Shown here piece by piece: positions 36,529 through 46,401 of a DNA stretch of 64,000 nt (the first letter of the stretch is position 1; the number at the start of each line of letters is the position of its first letter). The DNA is taken from positions 1 to 64,000 of the forward strand of contig NZ_JAFLRF010000023.1 of assembly GCF_017315705.1 (NCBI RefSeq). Reading direction: 5' to 3'. A program made the translations under genes and the position numbers. The stretch is from Trinickia mobilis (GTDB taxonomy: Bacteria; Pseudomonadota; Gammaproteobacteria; Burkholderiales; Burkholderiaceae). The notes beneath the pieces were generated by a model. It searched no databases. It saw only the letters and a list, made by a program, of their open reading frames with translations, and was not told where the DNA came from.

Positions 36529-37985
36529 AGTCCGCCGCTGCCGTCGCGACGGCGGGCTTCGATCTGGTGGTGCGCGGCGGCCGCGTATTCGCCGACGGAC
36601 GGCTGCAGGACCTGAACGTCGGCGTGCGCGACGGCCGCGTCGCCGCGCTCAGCGCGACGCCGCTTGCCGGCACCACGGTGCTCGACGCGGCCGGCAAGCT
36701 GGTGCTGCCCGGCGGCATCGACGTGCATTGCCATATCGCCCAGACCACCTCGACCGGTGCCACCACAGCCGACGGCTTCTACGACGCCACCGTCGGCGCG
36801 GCCTTCGGCGGCACCACGCTGGTCATGCCGTTCGCCGCCCAGCATCGCGGCCAGTCGCTGCGCGCGAGCGTGGCCGCCTATCGCGAACGCGCCGCCGGGC
36901 GCGCGGTGATCGACTACGCGTTCCACATGATCGTCACCGATCCCACGCCGACGGTGCTCGAAACCGAATTGCCGGAACTGGCCGCGCAGGGCTTCACCTC
37001 GGTCAAGCTCTACATGACCTACGACGCGCTGCGCCTCGACGATCGCCAACTGCTGGAAACGCTGCTGCACGCGCGCCGGCTTGGCGTGGTGCCGATGATC
37101 CATGCCGAAAGTCACGACATGATCAACTGGCTCGCCGAACGTCTGCTCGCGCTCGGCTACCGGCATCCGCGCCATCTGGCGCACGCGCGGCCGGCACTCG
37201 CCGAACGCGAGGCGACCGATCGCGCGCTCGGCATGGCCGAACTGCTCGACATTCCGGTGTTCATCGTGCACGTCTCCTCGGCGGCCGCTGCCGGGCAGAT
37301 CGCCCGTGCCCAGCGCGCCGGGCTCACGGTCCACGCTGAAACCTGTCCGCAGTATCTGCTGCTGACCGAGCACGATCTCGACCGGCCCTTCCACGAGGCG
37401 GTCAAATACTGCTGTTCGCCGCCGCCGCGGCTGGCCGGCGATCACGCCGCGCTGTGGGACGGCCTGCGCAATGGCCTGTTCGCCTGCTTCTCGTCCGACC
37501 ACTCGGTGTTCCATCTGGACGGCCCGCATGGCAAACGCAAGGGCGGCGCCAACACGCCCTTCGATCGCGTGCCCTATGGCCTGCCCGGACTGGAAACGCG
37601 TCTGCCGCTGCTGTTTTCGGAAGGCGTGGCGCGCGGCCGGCTTTCGCTCGAACGCTTCGTCGAGCTGAGCGCGGCCGGACCGGCTCGCATCTTCGGGCTG
37701 GCGGGCCGCAAAGGCGCGATCGCGCCGGGCGCCGATGCGGATCTGGTGCTGTGGGACCCGCAGGCGCGCACCACGCTGTCGGCCGACAGCTTGCATGACG
37801 GCGCCGGCTATACCGTCTACGAGGGCACCGAAGTGCACGGTCTGCCCGTCACCACCATTTGCCGGGGCCGGTTGATATGCCACGAAGGCCGCTTGCTGGC
37901 CGCGCCCGGTCATGGCGAGCTGATCGCCTGCGAGCGCGTCGCCGAAGTCGGCGCGCGCCCCGCTCCCGCGCCGTGGCTTGCCTGA
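36525..37985 (+). CDS. Dihydropyrimidinase/hydantoinase-family cyclic amidohydrolase
   Basis: A 486-residue metal-dependent amidohydrolase that opens cyclic ureides such as hydantoins, dihydropyrimidines or allantoin. Metal ligands are visible: HCHI (HxH, about 67-69), the carbamylated lysine in [10 protein letters not shown] (about 160), MIHAES, IVHVSS and the catalytic aspartate in [28 protein letters not shown] resembles the dihydropyrimidinase substrate loop. Its position with PuuE-like and AllA-like genes of the opposite operon suggests an allantoin-like or hydantoin-like substrate. Confidence 0.9.
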   Translation: MKSAAAVATAGFDLVVRGGRVFADGRLQDLNVGVRDGRVAALSATPLAGTTVLDAAGKLVLPGGIDVHCHIAQTTSTGATTADGFYDATVGAAFGGTTLVMPFAAQHRGQSLRASVAAYRERAAGRAVIDYAFHMIVTDPTPTVLETELPELAAQGFTSVKLYMTYDALRLDDRQLLETLLHARRLGVVPMIHAESHDMINWLAERLLALGYRHPRHLAHARPALAEREATDRALGMAELLDIPVFIVHVSSAAAAGQIARAQRAGLTVHAETCPQYLLLTEHDLDRPFHEAVKYCCSPPPRLAGDHAALWDGLRNGLFACFSSDHSVFHLDGPHGKRKGGANTPFDRVPYGLPGLETRLPLLFSEGVARGRLSLERFVELSAAGPARIFGLAGRKGAIAPGADADLVLWDPQARTTLSADSLHDGAGYTVYEGTEVHGLPVTTICRGRLICHEGRLLAAPGHGELIACERVAEVGARPAPAPWLA

Positions 37986-38069
37986 ACAGGGCCGTCGATG
38001 CCGATGCCGGGAGCGGCGGCGTCCGTCTTCAGTTCTACCGGGAAAAGTCGTGAACGTGGGACATCGCCC

Positions 38070-39074
38070 ATGAGCGTGCTGATTACCGGTGCAGCGGGCT
38101 TCGTCGGGCTCAATCTGGCCGAGTGCCTGTTGATGCGCGGCACGCGCGTCGTCATGCTCGATCTCGCGCCGCCGCCGGCACAGGCCCTCGCGCATTTCGC
38201 CTCGCTGCCCGGCAGGCTCGATATAGAGGTAGCGGACGTACGCGACGGCGCCACGCTCGCTGCGCTGCTGTGCCGCCACGCCGTCACGGCCCTGATTCAC
38301 GGCGCGGCGCTGACCGCCGGGCTCGAGCGCGAACGCAGCGAGCCCGCCGCGATCGCCGAAGTCAATCTGACCGGTACGCTCAAGGTGCTCGCGGCGGCGC
38401 GTCAGGCCAGCGTCGGCCGGGTCGTGCAGTTGAGCAGCGGCGCCGTGTTCGGCGCAGGCGGCTGGGATCGCGGAGAGCTCGTCGAGGACCGCGACCTGCC
38501 GCTGCCGGCATCGCTCTACGGCATCACCAAATACGCGGCCGAGCGCGCCGCGCTGCGCTTTCGCGAGGCACATGGGCTCGACGTGGCGGTGGCACGGCTT
38601 GGCGTGGTGTTCGGGCGCTGGGAATACGATACCGGCGTGCGCGATACGCTGAGCATTCCGCTGCTGCTCGCACGCCTCGCCCGTGCGGGCGGCCGGGCGC
38701 GCTTCTGCGCCGAGTTGCCCGATGACTGGATCTATGCCGTCGATGCCGCCGCGGCCATCGTTGCCCTGCTCGACGCGCCCCGTCTGCCGCATCCGCTTTA
38801 TCACGTCGGCACTGGCCGACGCTGGTCGGCGGCCGACTGGTGCGAGCGGCTGCGCGCGATCTGGCCGGCGTTTTCGCATGAAGTGGTCGGGCGCCGCGAG
38901 GACGCCAATATCGGTGCCCAGGCACCGGCGCCACGCCCGCCGCTTTCAGTCGAGCGGCTGCGGCGCGATCTGGGTTTCGAGGCCCGCTTCGACGCCGCGC
39001 GCGCCTTGACGGACTATACCGCGTGGCGGGACGCGCTGCACCCGCCGCCCGCACTGGACGACGGGCCGTTCTGA
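38070..39074 (+). CDS. NAD-dependent epimerase/dehydratase-type dehydrogenase (copy A)
   Basis: A 334-residue extended SDR. Rossmann motif GAAGFVG (about 7-13) and catalytic YGITK (Tyr/Lys) with Ser in VVQLSSGAVFG. The pattern resembles sugar-acid dehydrogenases such as uronate or erythronate dehydrogenases. It is clearly related to the gene at 41602-42591 of the converging operon (SLYGITKYAAE against SLYGISKLAAE; RLGVVFGRWEY against RLGPVFGRWEH). ATG 38070 is the start giving an intact Rossmann fold. Last gene of the plus operon. Confidence 0.85.
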   Translation: MSVLITGAAGFVGLNLAECLLMRGTRVVMLDLAPPPAQALAHFASLPGRLDIEVADVRDGATLAALLCRHAVTALIHGAALTAGLERERSEPAAIAEVNLTGTLKVLAAARQASVGRVVQLSSGAVFGAGGWDRGELVEDRDLPLPASLYGITKYAAERAALRFREAHGLDVAVARLGVVFGRWEYDTGVRDTLSIPLLLARLARAGGRARFCAELPDDWIYAVDAAAAIVALLDAPRLPHPLYHVGTGRRWSAADWCERLRAIWPAFSHEVVGRREDANIGAQAPAPRPPLSVERLRRDLGFEARFDAARALTDYTAWRDALHPPPALDDGPF

Positions 39075-39134
39075 GCGATCCGGCAAGTCGCCGCCGGCGC
39101 GGACCCTGCACGCCCGAGCCGGCGTGTCGAGCGC

Positions 39135-39920
39135 TCAGAGGCTCGGTACGTAGCCGCCGTCCACGCGCAAGATGCCGCCCGTCATATACGAGGCGCGCTG
39201 GCTGGCGAGGAAAGCCACCGCATCGGCATATTCCTCGGGTTCGCCATAGCGGGCCATCGGAATCGAGCCAACGCTTTCCTTGACCACCTCCTCGAGCGGC
39301 CGGTTCTCCCGCTTCGCCCGGGCTTCGTCGAGAAAGCGGATGCGCGCCGTGGCGATGCGGCCCGGGACGATCACGTTGACGGTAACGTTATCGGCGGCCA
39401 CTTCGCGCGCCAGCGTCTTCGACCAGCCCACCAGCGACATGCGCAGCGCGTTGGACATGGCGAGATTCGGAATCGGCACGATCACGCCCGAGGACGAACT
39501 GGTGATCACACGCCCCCATTTGCGGGCCCGCATGCCGGGCAGCACCCGGTCGGTGATGGCGATCACCGAGAGCACCATCGCCTGGAATTGCCTCGCCCAT
39601 TCCGCGCTTTCCACCCCGCTGGCCGGCGACGGCGGCGGCCCACCGGTGTTGTTGACGAGAATGTCGATCGGCCCCAGCTGCCGTTCGATCTCCTGAACAT
39701 GCTGGTCGATCGAGGCGAGGTCGGCCAGATCCCACCGCCGGCTCATCGAGCGGCGGCCGGCCGCCTCGATGGCGGCGGCGGTGGCCGCCAGCGCCTTCTC
39801 GTCGACGTCGGCCAGCGCCACCTGCACGCCCTCGGCCGCGAACTGCCTCGCGATCGCGCCGCCGAGGCCGCCTCCCGCGCCCATCACGAGGGCCACGCGG
39901 CCGGAAATCTTCAGGTCCAT
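39135..39920 (-). CDS. Short-chain dehydrogenase/reductase with atypical active site
   Basis: A 261-residue SDR beginning MDLKISGRVALVMGAGGGLG. The NAD(P) motif GAGGGLGG and NNTG are present. In the usual catalytic segment, ITSSSSGVIVPIPNLAMSNA then LRMSLVGWSK, no Tyr-x3-Lys pair stands in the normal place; Leu/Met replace it, as in a known FabG-like subgroup. The C-terminal YMTGGILRVDGGYVPSL is standard. Start at ATG 39920. It is the last gene of the nine-gene minus operon. Substrate unknown. Confidence 0.85.
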   Translation of the reverse strand: MDLKISGRVALVMGAGGGLGGAIARQFAAEGVQVALADVDEKALAATAAAIEAAGRRSMSRRWDLADLASIDQHVQEIERQLGPIDILVNNTGGPPPSPASGVESAEWARQFQAMVLSVIAITDRVLPGMRARKWGRVITSSSSGVIVPIPNLAMSNALRMSLVGWSKTLAREVAADNVTVNVIVPGRIATARIRFLDEARAKRENRPLEEVVKESVGSIPMARYGEPEEYADAVAFLASQRASYMTGGILRVDGGYVPSL

Positions 39921-39960
39921 AAGCTCTTTCCTGGTTGGTTGAAATCGATGTCGCCGTGCC

Positions 39961-40752
39961 TCATCCGTCGTGGCGGTGCAGGATCTGGCCGAGAAACGCG
40001 CGCGCGCGTTCGCCCTTGGGCTGCGAGAAAAATTCGGCGGGCGGCGCCTCCTCGACGATCTCGCCCTCGTCCATGAAGACCACGCGGTCTGCCACGCTGC
40101 ACGCAAAACCCATCTCGTGCGTCACGCAGATCATGGTCATCCCCTCGGCGGCCAGTTGCGTCATCACGTCGAGCACTTCCTTGATCATTTCCGGGTCGAG
40201 CGCCGAAGTCGGCTCGTCGAACAGCATGGTTTTCGGCTTCATGCACAGCGCGCGGGCAATCGCTACGCGCTGCTGCTGGCCGCCCGAGAGCTCGCGCGGA
40301 TAATGGTCGGCCTTGTTGCCGATATGCACGCGGTCGAGAAAATGGCGCGCCGTCTCCTCCGCCTCGCGGCGGCCGATGGCGCGAATCTTCATCGGCGCGA
40401 TGGTCAGGTTCTGCATCACGGTCAGATGCGGAAACAGATTGAACTGCTGAAACACCATGCCGACCTCGCGGCGCACGAAGCGCAGGTTGCCGGGGCTTTG
40501 CGCGATGTTCACACCTTCCACCAGAATGTCGCCCTGCTGGTGTTCCTCGAGACGGTTGATGCAGCGGATCATGGTCGACTTGCCTGAGCCCGAGGGCCCG
40601 CATACCACGATGCGTTCGCCGCGCCGCACGCTCAGGTCGATATCGAAGAGCACCTGGCTCTCGCCGTACCATTTGCAGACCTTGCGGAGTTCGATCATGG
40701 CCGATGCCTCGCCCGGCGACGCCTGCGGATGCTGTTGCACGAGTGTGTTCAT
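39961..40752 (-). CDS. Amino-acid-type ABC transporter ATPase (GlnQ-like)
   Basis: A 263-residue ATP-binding subunit: Walker [11 protein letters not shown]-loop [14 protein letters not shown], signature [16 protein letters not shown], Walker [15 protein letters not shown] and switch CVTHEMGFA. The first 18 residues precede the usual start MIELRKV (40698), which may be the true initiation site. It serves the permeases and binding protein upstream in the same operon, although separated from them by two dehydrogenase genes. Confidence 0.93.
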   Translation of the reverse strand: MNTLVQQHPQASPGEASAMIELRKVCKWYGESQVLFDIDLSVRRGERIVVCGPSGSGKSTMIRCINRLEEHQQGDILVEGVNIAQSPGNLRFVRREVGMVFQQFNLFPHLTVMQNLTIAPMKIRAIGRREAEETARHFLDRVHIGNKADHYPRELSGGQQQRVAIARALCMKPKTMLFDEPTSALDPEMIKEVLDVMTQLAAEGMTMICVTHEMGFACSVADRVVFMDEGEIVEEAPPAEFFSQPKGERARAFLGQILHRHDG

Positions 40753-40803
40753 GTGAGTTGCCTGCCTTGCTTCAATACGAAAAACCCGCCTGCGGGCACG
40801 CGT

Positions 40804-41601
40804 TCATGCGGCCATCCAGCCGCCGTCGACCAGCAGATTTTCCCCGGTGAGAAAGCTCGCCTCGTCCGAGGCGAGGAACAGCGCCGCGCTAGCTACGTCG
40901 TCGGGACGACCGAGGCGCGGCATCGGCGTGCGTGCCTGCGAATAGGCGATCGCCTCGGCTGAGGCAGCGGACCCCGGCTTGCCGGTCATGATCTTGCCGG
41001 GCGCCACGGCGTTGCAAACGATGCCGTGCGCGGCGTAGTCGGCGGCGATCTGGCGGGTCAGATAAACCACACCCGCTTTCGAAGTGCCGTAAGCGACGTT
41101 GCGCGGCGCGCTGATCATGCCGTGCTGCGACGAGACATTGACGATGCGCCCGCGCGTTTCGCCAAGCGGCGCCTGCGCGAGCATGGCCCGCACTGCGGCG
41201 CGCGACATCAGGAAGACGCCGGTCAGGTTGACCGCGAGCACCCGGTTCCACTCGTCCAGAGTGGTGTCCAACAGCGGCTTGCCGACGCTCACGGCAGCGT
41301 CGTTGACCAGCACGTCGAGACGGCCGTAGTGGCGCAGCGCCGACTCGACGGCCGCCGCCACGTCGCTTTCCGATGCCACGTCGGTACGCACGAAGCGCGC
41401 GGCGAAACCGTGTTCGCGCAGCAGCTCCATGGTCGGCACGCCGCCCTCGCGAACCGCCTCGGTAATGTCGGCAAGCACGAGGCGCGCCCCCGCGCGGGCG
41501 AAACGCAGCGCGATGGCCCGGCCGATGCCCGACGAAGCGCCCGTGATCAATACGGACCGGCCCGCAAGCCGGCCGGCGCCGGTGTTTTCCAGTCTGTCCA
41601 T
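40804..41601 (-). CDS. Short-chain dehydrogenase/reductase
   Basis: A 265-residue classical SDR: cofactor motif LITGASSGIGRAIA, NDAAVS, catalytic Ser in IVNVSSQHGM and Tyr-x3-Lys in AYGTSKAG, and a C-terminal LTGENLLVDGGWMA. Complete active site, unlike its neighbour at 39135. Directly follows the epimerase-type gene in the same operon. It may oxidise a hydroxy acid produced by the pathway. Confidence 0.9.
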   Translation of the reverse strand: MDRLENTGAGRLAGRSVLITGASSGIGRAIALRFARAGARLVLADITEAVREGGVPTMELLREHGFAARFVRTDVASESDVAAAVESALRHYGRLDVLVNDAAVSVGKPLLDTTLDEWNRVLAVNLTGVFLMSRAAVRAMLAQAPLGETRGRIVNVSSQHGMISAPRNVAYGTSKAGVVYLTRQIAADYAAHGIVCNAVAPGKIMTGKPGSAASAEAIAYSQARTPMPRLGRPDDVASAALFLASDEASFLTGENLLVDGGWMAA

Positions 41602-42591
41602 TCAGCGGCTCCCGGCCTCGCGCGCCGCGGCGCGCCATGCGAAATAGTCGGCGGCAGCCTCCTCGAGCGTGAAGCGGCAGCGATGGCCCAACTCGCGCGT
41701 GAGCCGCGAGACATCGAGCGCGGGCCGGTCGGCGGCAAGACCGTAACGCACCGTCGCGGTTTCGTGAGGCGCCGCCAGCCGCCAGCGCAGCGCGGGCAGA
41801 TGGCGCTTCAGCGCCTCACACCATTGGCCCACGTCGCTCATGCCGCCGCCGCCCACGTGATAAAGCCGGTGGGCGAGCGTGGCCGCGATGGCCAGCCGCG
41901 CAAGCGCGTCGGCGGCATCGGGGGCATAGATCCAGTCGGCGGCAAGCGCGCGCGGCAGCACCACCTCCATCCCGTCGCACGCCGCCTCGAGCACCTGATG
42001 ATGCGGGCTCAGCCATTCGCGCACGCCGCTCGCATGCTCCCAGCGCCCGAACACCGGTCCCAGCCGTGCGACCCGTACGTCGAGGCCGTGCAGCTGGCCG
42101 ATGCGCAGCGCGCACTGCTCGGCCGCCAGCTTGCTGATGCCATAGAGACTGGCAGGCGCCGGCGCCGAACCCGCTTCCTCGTAACGGCCCGAAGCGGCCG
42201 GCGCCGAAAATCCGTAAACCGCCACCGAGCTGACCAGCAGCACGCGCCGCACGCTCGGCTCACGCGCGCAGCGCTGCAGCAGCCGCGCGGTGGCCGTCAC
42301 GTTGACGTCCATGATGGCGGTGGCATCGTCGCGCTCGCGCTGCGGCGACGGCGTGATGGCCGCCGTATGTACCACGCGCTCGATGCGCCGCCCAGCGAAC
42401 AGCCGTTCGAGCGTGACGGCCTCGCGCAGATCCCCACTCACGGCCTCGCAGCCGGCCGGCGGTACGGGTGCGGGCACTGCAGAGGCAGCGCGCGGCAGAT
42501 CGGCGAGCAGCACCGCCTCGCCGGCCGCGCGCAGCCGTTCGGCGAGCGCGAGGCCGATGAAGCCGTTGCCGCCGGTAATCAGCGTGGTCAT
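41602..42591 (-). CDS. NAD-dependent epimerase/dehydratase-type dehydrogenase (copy B)
   Basis: A 329-residue extended SDR starting MTTLITGGNGFIG, with VLLVSSVAVYG and the catalytic YGISK. Paralogue of copy A at 38070. The start at 42591 overlaps the permease stop by 4 nt, which fixes the start against a longer frame. Having one copy per converging operon suggests two related steps or two sugar-acid-like intermediates. Confidence 0.86.
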   Translation of the reverse strand: MTTLITGGNGFIGLALAERLRAAGEAVLLADLPRAASAVPAPVPPAGCEAVSGDLREAVTLERLFAGRRIERVVHTAAITPSPQRERDDATAIMDVNVTATARLLQRCAREPSVRRVLLVSSVAVYGFSAPAASGRYEEAGSAPAPASLYGISKLAAEQCALRIGQLHGLDVRVARLGPVFGRWEHASGVREWLSPHHQVLEAACDGMEVVLPRALAADWIYAPDAADALARLAIAATLAHRLYHVGGGGMSDVGQWCEALKRHLPALRWRLAAPHETATVRYGLAADRPALDVSRLTRELGHRCRFTLEEAAADYFAWRAAAREAGSR

Positions 42592-43271
42592 CGGCGGCTC
42601 CCGCGGCTCGCCAGCGAGCGCCGCTCGAGACGCGCAACCCAGCGCGCCATCGGCCACAGCAACACGAAGAAGATCACCGCAGCTGCCATCAGCGGCGTCG
42701 GATTGTAGGTTTGCTCCTGTGCCACGCGCGAGGATCGCAGCAACTCGGGCAGTGACACCAGCGAGGCGATCGAGGTGGTCTTGATCAGCTCGAGCGAGTT
42801 GCTTGCGAGCGGCGCCAGCACGTTGCGCACGGCTTGCGGCAGCACGATCCAGGCGATCTCGCGCACCGGGCCGAAGCCGAGCGAACGGGCCGCCTCGCGC
42901 TGGCCGTGCGGCACCGATTCGATGCCGGCGCGGAAAATCTCGCCGTAGTAGCCCGAGTTGTTGAGCGCGAGCGCCAGCACGGTGGCGGCGAAGCTGCCGA
43001 GCGTGACGCCGAAGAACGGTAGCCCGTAGAAGATCAACGCCAGCAGCACCACCACCGGAAACGAACGGAACAGATCGATATAACCGACCAGCGCGAGGTT
43101 CAGCCAGCGATGATGAAAGCTGTAGGCCACCGCGATCACCACGCCGAGCGCCATCGAAATCGGCGCGGTGACGACCGACAGCACCAACGTCAGGCGCAGC
43201 CCTTGCAGCAGCAGCGGATAGGTCTGACGCAGCGAGTCGAGATTGAGGAAGTTGTCAATGAACAGATTCAT
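42588..43271 (-). CDS. Amino-acid-type ABC transporter permease
   Basis: A 227-residue HisM-type permease with DLFRSFPVVVLLALIFYGLP and the cytoplasmic loop GQREAARSLGFGPVREIAWI. About five membrane segments. Second of two adjacent permeases, 10 nt after the first, so this importer has a heterodimeric membrane part. Confidence 0.92.
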   Translation of the reverse strand: MNLFIDNFLNLDSLRQTYPLLLQGLRLTLVLSVVTAPISMALGVVIAVAYSFHHRWLNLALVGYIDLFRSFPVVVLLALIFYGLPFFGVTLGSFAATVLALALNNSGYYGEIFRAGIESVPHGQREAARSLGFGPVREIAWIVLPQAVRNVLAPLASNSLELIKTTSIASLVSLPELLRSSRVAQEQTYNPTPLMAAAVIFFVLLWPMARWVARLERRSLASRGSRR

Positions 43272-43281
43272 GCCTGCCTCG

Positions 43282-43953
43282 TCATGCGACCCGCGCCACA
43301 GATTTTTCCAGCCAGCGGCTCAATAGCACCAGCGGAATGAAGAAGGCCAGATAGCAGCCTGCCGCCAGTGTGAGCGGCGAAGGATTGGCCAGGATGCCGA
43401 CGAGGCTCTGCGCCTGGCCCAGCACTTCCGGCAGCGCGACCGCCGTGCCGAGCGCGGTGCCCTTGCTGACGGCGATCGCGCGATTGGTCAAAAGCGGAAT
43501 CGACAGCCGGATCGCCTGAGGCAGGATGATCAGAAGCAACGTGCGCATCGGGCCGAAACCGAGCGCGCGCGCCGCGTCCCACTGGCCGACCGGCAGCGCC
43601 TTGATCGACGACCAGAAGATTTCCGCCGCAAAGGCCGACAGCACCGCGCCGAGACTGAGCACGGTGGTCGTGAAAGGCGACATGCGCAGGCCCATATAAG
43701 GCAACGCGAAATAGCCGAGCACCAGCACCACCAGTTGCGGCATGGTGCGAAAGAAATCGATGTAGATGACGATCAGTGCGTTGACGGCACGCACCTCGAG
43801 CGAGCGCACGAGCGTCAGCAGCAGTCCCCAGCCGATGCCGATCGCGATCACCAGCAGCGAGACCACCACCGTGATGCCGAAGCCGCTGAAGATGAGGGAC
43901 CACGACTGGCTGAAGATGTCGGCATTGAAAAAGTTATCGACTATGCGGTGCAT
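43282..43953 (-). CDS. Amino-acid-type ABC transporter permease
   Basis: A 223-residue permease similar to its neighbour: YIDFFRTMPQLVVLVLGYFA and GQWDAARALGFGPMRTLLLI. Short hydrophobic segments give about five helices. It follows the binding-protein gene after about 60 nt and pairs with the permease at 42588. Confidence 0.92.
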   Translation of the reverse strand: MHRIVDNFFNADIFSQSWSLIFSGFGITVVVSLLVIAIGIGWGLLLTLVRSLEVRAVNALIVIYIDFFRTMPQLVVLVLGYFALPYMGLRMSPFTTTVLSLGAVLSAFAAEIFWSSIKALPVGQWDAARALGFGPMRTLLLIILPQAIRLSIPLLTNRAIAVSKGTALGTAVALPEVLGQAQSLVGILANPSPLTLAAGCYLAFFIPLVLLSRWLEKSVARVA

Positions 43954-44013
43954 GCAAGTCAGATCCGGACAATGAAGAAAAAACCGGCCGCCCGCGCGGA
44001 GCGGCCGTGGCGG

Positions 44014-44886
44014 TCAATTGCACTTGAGTGGGTGCGGCTGCGGATCGTAACCCTTGAAGCCCGGCGCACCGTAGCCCGGATAGATGGTGTCGATGGCCGA
44101 ACCCTTGGCCGGCTCGGTGCCGTACCACTTCACGTAGAGCTTGTGCAGCGTGCCGTCGTGCTTCATGCATTCGAGCGCTTCGTCCACCTTGTTGCGATAG
44201 GCCGCGTCGTCGAGGCGGAAGGCAAAGCCGAAGTTGCGGCCGTTGAAATCCTCGTAGCCGATCTTGACCGCCTTGTTGCGGCTGGCCGCGAACACCACGG
44301 TAGGAATCTCATTGAGCGCGGTGAAGGCGCGCCCGGTGATGACCGCCTGCACGGTATCGGGAAACACGTCGTAGCGCTGGATGTTGAACCCGTATTTCGC
44401 TGCGTTCTCGGTCGCCCAGGTATCGGAGATGGTGCCGCGATTGACGGCCAGTTCCTTGCCGCGCAGGTCATTGAAACCGTTCATCAGGTCGCCGGCCCGC
44501 ACCAGAAAGCCGTTGCCGGTCGACATGATCGGCTCGGTAAACAACATGCGCTCGGCCCGCTCCGCGGTGATGTTGAGCGGATTGGCGGTGAATTCGATGC
44601 GCTTCGAAAACAGCGCCGAGAACAACCCCGAGAAATTGACGTCGACGATGTGCACGCCGGGGCGCCCGATGCGGCGCGCCACTTCGTTGACCACGTCGAC
44701 GCCGAAGCCCTGCGGGCCGGTATCGGTGCGCACCACCCATGGCGCGAGGCCGAAGTCGGTGCCGACCACCAGCGGCTGGCCGGCCGGATGATCGGCGTCG
44801 GCTGCCTGACTCGCAACGGCGCCCGAAAGCAGCAGCAATGCAGTGCCCGCCAGCGCGAGGCGCTGGGCGAATTTTCCGAGTTTCAT
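44014..44886 (-). CDS. Amino-acid-type ABC transporter substrate-binding protein
   Basis: A 290-residue precursor with a Sec signal (MKLGKFAQRLALAGTALLLL, cleavage near ASQA). The mature part shows GFGVDVVNEVARRIG, EFTANPLNITAERAERMLFT and a late KHDGTLHKLYVKWYG, typical family-3 binding protein. Start ATG 44886 overlaps the PuuE-like stop by 4 nt. Only distantly similar to the plus-operon binding protein, so the two transporters probably differ in ligand or stereochemistry. Confidence 0.93.
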   Translation of the reverse strand: MKLGKFAQRLALAGTALLLLSGAVASQAADADHPAGQPLVVGTDFGLAPWVVRTDTGPQGFGVDVVNEVARRIGRPGVHIVDVNFSGLFSALFSKRIEFTANPLNITAERAERMLFTEPIMSTGNGFLVRAGDLMNGFNDLRGKELAVNRGTISDTWATENAAKYGFNIQRYDVFPDTVQAVITGRAFTALNEIPTVVFAASRNKAVKIGYEDFNGRNFGFAFRLDDAAYRNKVDEALECMKHDGTLHKLYVKWYGTEPAKGSAIDTIYPGYGAPGFKGYDPQPHPLKCN

Positions 44887-45842
44887 GGTTTCCCCGCAGG
44901 TTGATTGAATGAATTGGACGACGACGCGGGCTGCGCGTAGGGATGCACGGCTCGCCAGTGACGCGCGACATCGATGCGGCGGCAAACCCATACGCCGTCG
45001 CGGCCGGCAACGTGGTCGAGAAACCGCCGCAGGCCGGTGGCCCGGCCCGGGTGGCCGGTGAGGCGCAGATGCAGCCCGACCGACATCATCTTGGGTGCCG
45101 CGGCGCCTTCTTCGTAGAGCAGATCGAAGGCATCGCGCAGGAATGCATAGAAATCGTCGCCGCTGGCCATACCGCCGCGAATGAACTTCGCATCGTTGTT
45201 GACGAGCCCGTAGGGCACCACTAGATGCGGCTTGCCGGCGGCTTCGGTCCAATAGGGCAGCTCGTCGTTGTACGCGTCCGAGTCGTACAGAAAGCCGCCT
45301 TCCTCGGCCAGCAGACGGCGCGTGTTCAGGCCCGGCCCGTAGCGGCAGTACCAGCCGGACGGCCGTTCGCCGACGCTGGCCGCGAGACTCGCGACCGCAC
45401 GGCGAATGCGCTCGCGTTCGGTCGCCTCGTCGAGCAGCGCGTGCCGCTCCCAGCGCCAGCCGTGCGCGCAGACATCGAAGCCGTACTCGCGGATCGCCGC
45501 GCAGGCTTCCGGATTGCGTTCGAGCGCAAGCGCGCAGCCGAACACCGTGGCCGGCATGCGGTATTGCTCGAACAACCGCGCGATCCGCCAGAAGCCGACT
45601 CGGCTGCCGTATTCGAACATCGATTCGGCCGCCAGGTCGCGCCCCTCGAACCCGCCCGCACCGCCCTCGGTCAGGCCCGTTTCGCTGGCCGCGTCGCCGT
45701 CCTCGATCGAGGGCTCGGCGCCCTCCTCGTAGTTGATGCAGAAATTGAGCGCCACGCGGGCCCCGCCGGGCCATTGCGGATCGGGCGGATTGCGGCCGTA
45801 GCCGATGAAATCGCGACTGGACGGAGAACGAGGCATCGGCAT
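44883..45842 (-). CDS. PuuE-like hydrolase of the polysaccharide-deacetylase fold (putative allantoinase)
   Basis: A 319-residue NodB-like protein: IGYGRNPPDPQWPGGARVAL, NFCINYEEGAEPSIEDGD and later VCAHGWRWE and MMSVGLHLRLTGHPGR, the pattern of PuuE, the metal-independent allantoinase that converts allantoin to allantoate. Length fits the family (about 310). It is followed by an amino-acid-type binding protein and preceded by an AllA-like ureidoglycolate lyase, supporting a ureide pathway. A related cyclic substrate cannot be excluded. Confidence 0.87.
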   Translation of the reverse strand: MPMPRSPSSRDFIGYGRNPPDPQWPGGARVALNFCINYEEGAEPSIEDGDAASETGLTEGGAGGFEGRDLAAESMFEYGSRVGFWRIARLFEQYRMPATVFGCALALERNPEACAAIREYGFDVCAHGWRWERHALLDEATERERIRRAVASLAASVGERPSGWYCRYGPGLNTRRLLAEEGGFLYDSDAYNDELPYWTEAAGKPHLVVPYGLVNNDAKFIRGGMASGDDFYAFLRDAFDLLYEEGAAAPKMMSVGLHLRLTGHPGRATGLRRFLDHVAGRDGVWVCRRIDVARHWRAVHPYAQPASSSNSFNQPAGKP

Positions 45843-45846
45843 GGCA

Positions 45847-46401
45847 TCAAGCGAGGGAGCCAGCGGACGGCGAGTCCGCGGGCGAAGTGGACGGCGGGTT
45901 CACCGGCAAGGTCACGCGCACCGGCGGCGCCAGCTCATGAAAGCAGTCGTCGTCGCCGCGCCCGGTCAAGGTGGTCACCACCGCGAAGCGCGTGCGTTGG
46001 TCGAGCACGGTAAGGCCATGGTGCCAGACGTTGCGGCGGTAGGTGACGCCCTGGTCCGACCCGGCCACGAAGGCCCGCAGGGTGGCGAGATCGGGACTGC
46101 CGTCGGCAGCCGCGTGACAGACGATCACCAGATAGCGGCCGTCGCGGATCGGAATGAACGTCTGCGCGGCATACGGATGACGTTCGAGCCGGCTCACCTC
46201 CACGACCTCGCGGGCGACGCTCGGCGGATAGCTGACCCACAGCGCCGGCTCGCCCGCCTCGGGCGCTGTCTCGTAGGCAAACTTGAAATGGTTGCGCCGT
46301 TCGCCATTGGCGACGGCGACGACGTCCCCGAACGGCGCGAACGACTCGGCGCTCAGCGGGCTCGGGATCAGGGTCGGCGGCGATGCGTCGGAATCTTGCA
46401 T
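45847..46401 (-). CDS. Ureidoglycolate lyase, AllA-like
   Basis: A 184-residue cupin-type protein: AESFAPFGDVVAVANG, LWVSYPPSVAREVVEVSRLERHPY is its central region, here seen as VEVSRLERHPYAAQTFIP, and TYRRNVWHHGLTVLD supplies the histidines. AllA splits ureidoglycolate into glyoxylate and urea, the end of the allantoin route. First gene of the minus operon, divergent from lysR. The urea produced could feed other nitrogen pathways. Confidence 0.87.
   Translation of the reverse strand: MQDSDASPPTLIPSPLSAESFAPFGDVVAVANGERRNHFKFAYETAPEAGEPALWVSYPPSVAREVVEVSRLERHPYAAQTFIPIRDGRYLVIVCHAAADGSPDLATLRAFVAGSDQGVTYRRNVWHHGLTVLDQRTRFAVVTTLTGRGDDDCFHELAPPVRVTLPVNPPSTSPADSPSAGSLA

Noticed and set aside
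36060-38879. A 939-codon open frame on the minus strand
   Set aside because: It runs antisense to three genes with complete family motifs (ABC ATPase, hydantoinase, dehydrogenase). In very GC-rich DNA such mirror frames arise because stop codons are rare. Its translation is rich in Arg, Ala and His and has no domain.
36525-46401. Plain allantoin-degradation cluster
   Set aside because: PuuE-like and AllA-like genes suggest it, but the hydantoinase-family enzyme, two dehydrogenases of the epimerase type and two SDRs do not belong to that pathway, so I did not fix the substrate as allantoin.
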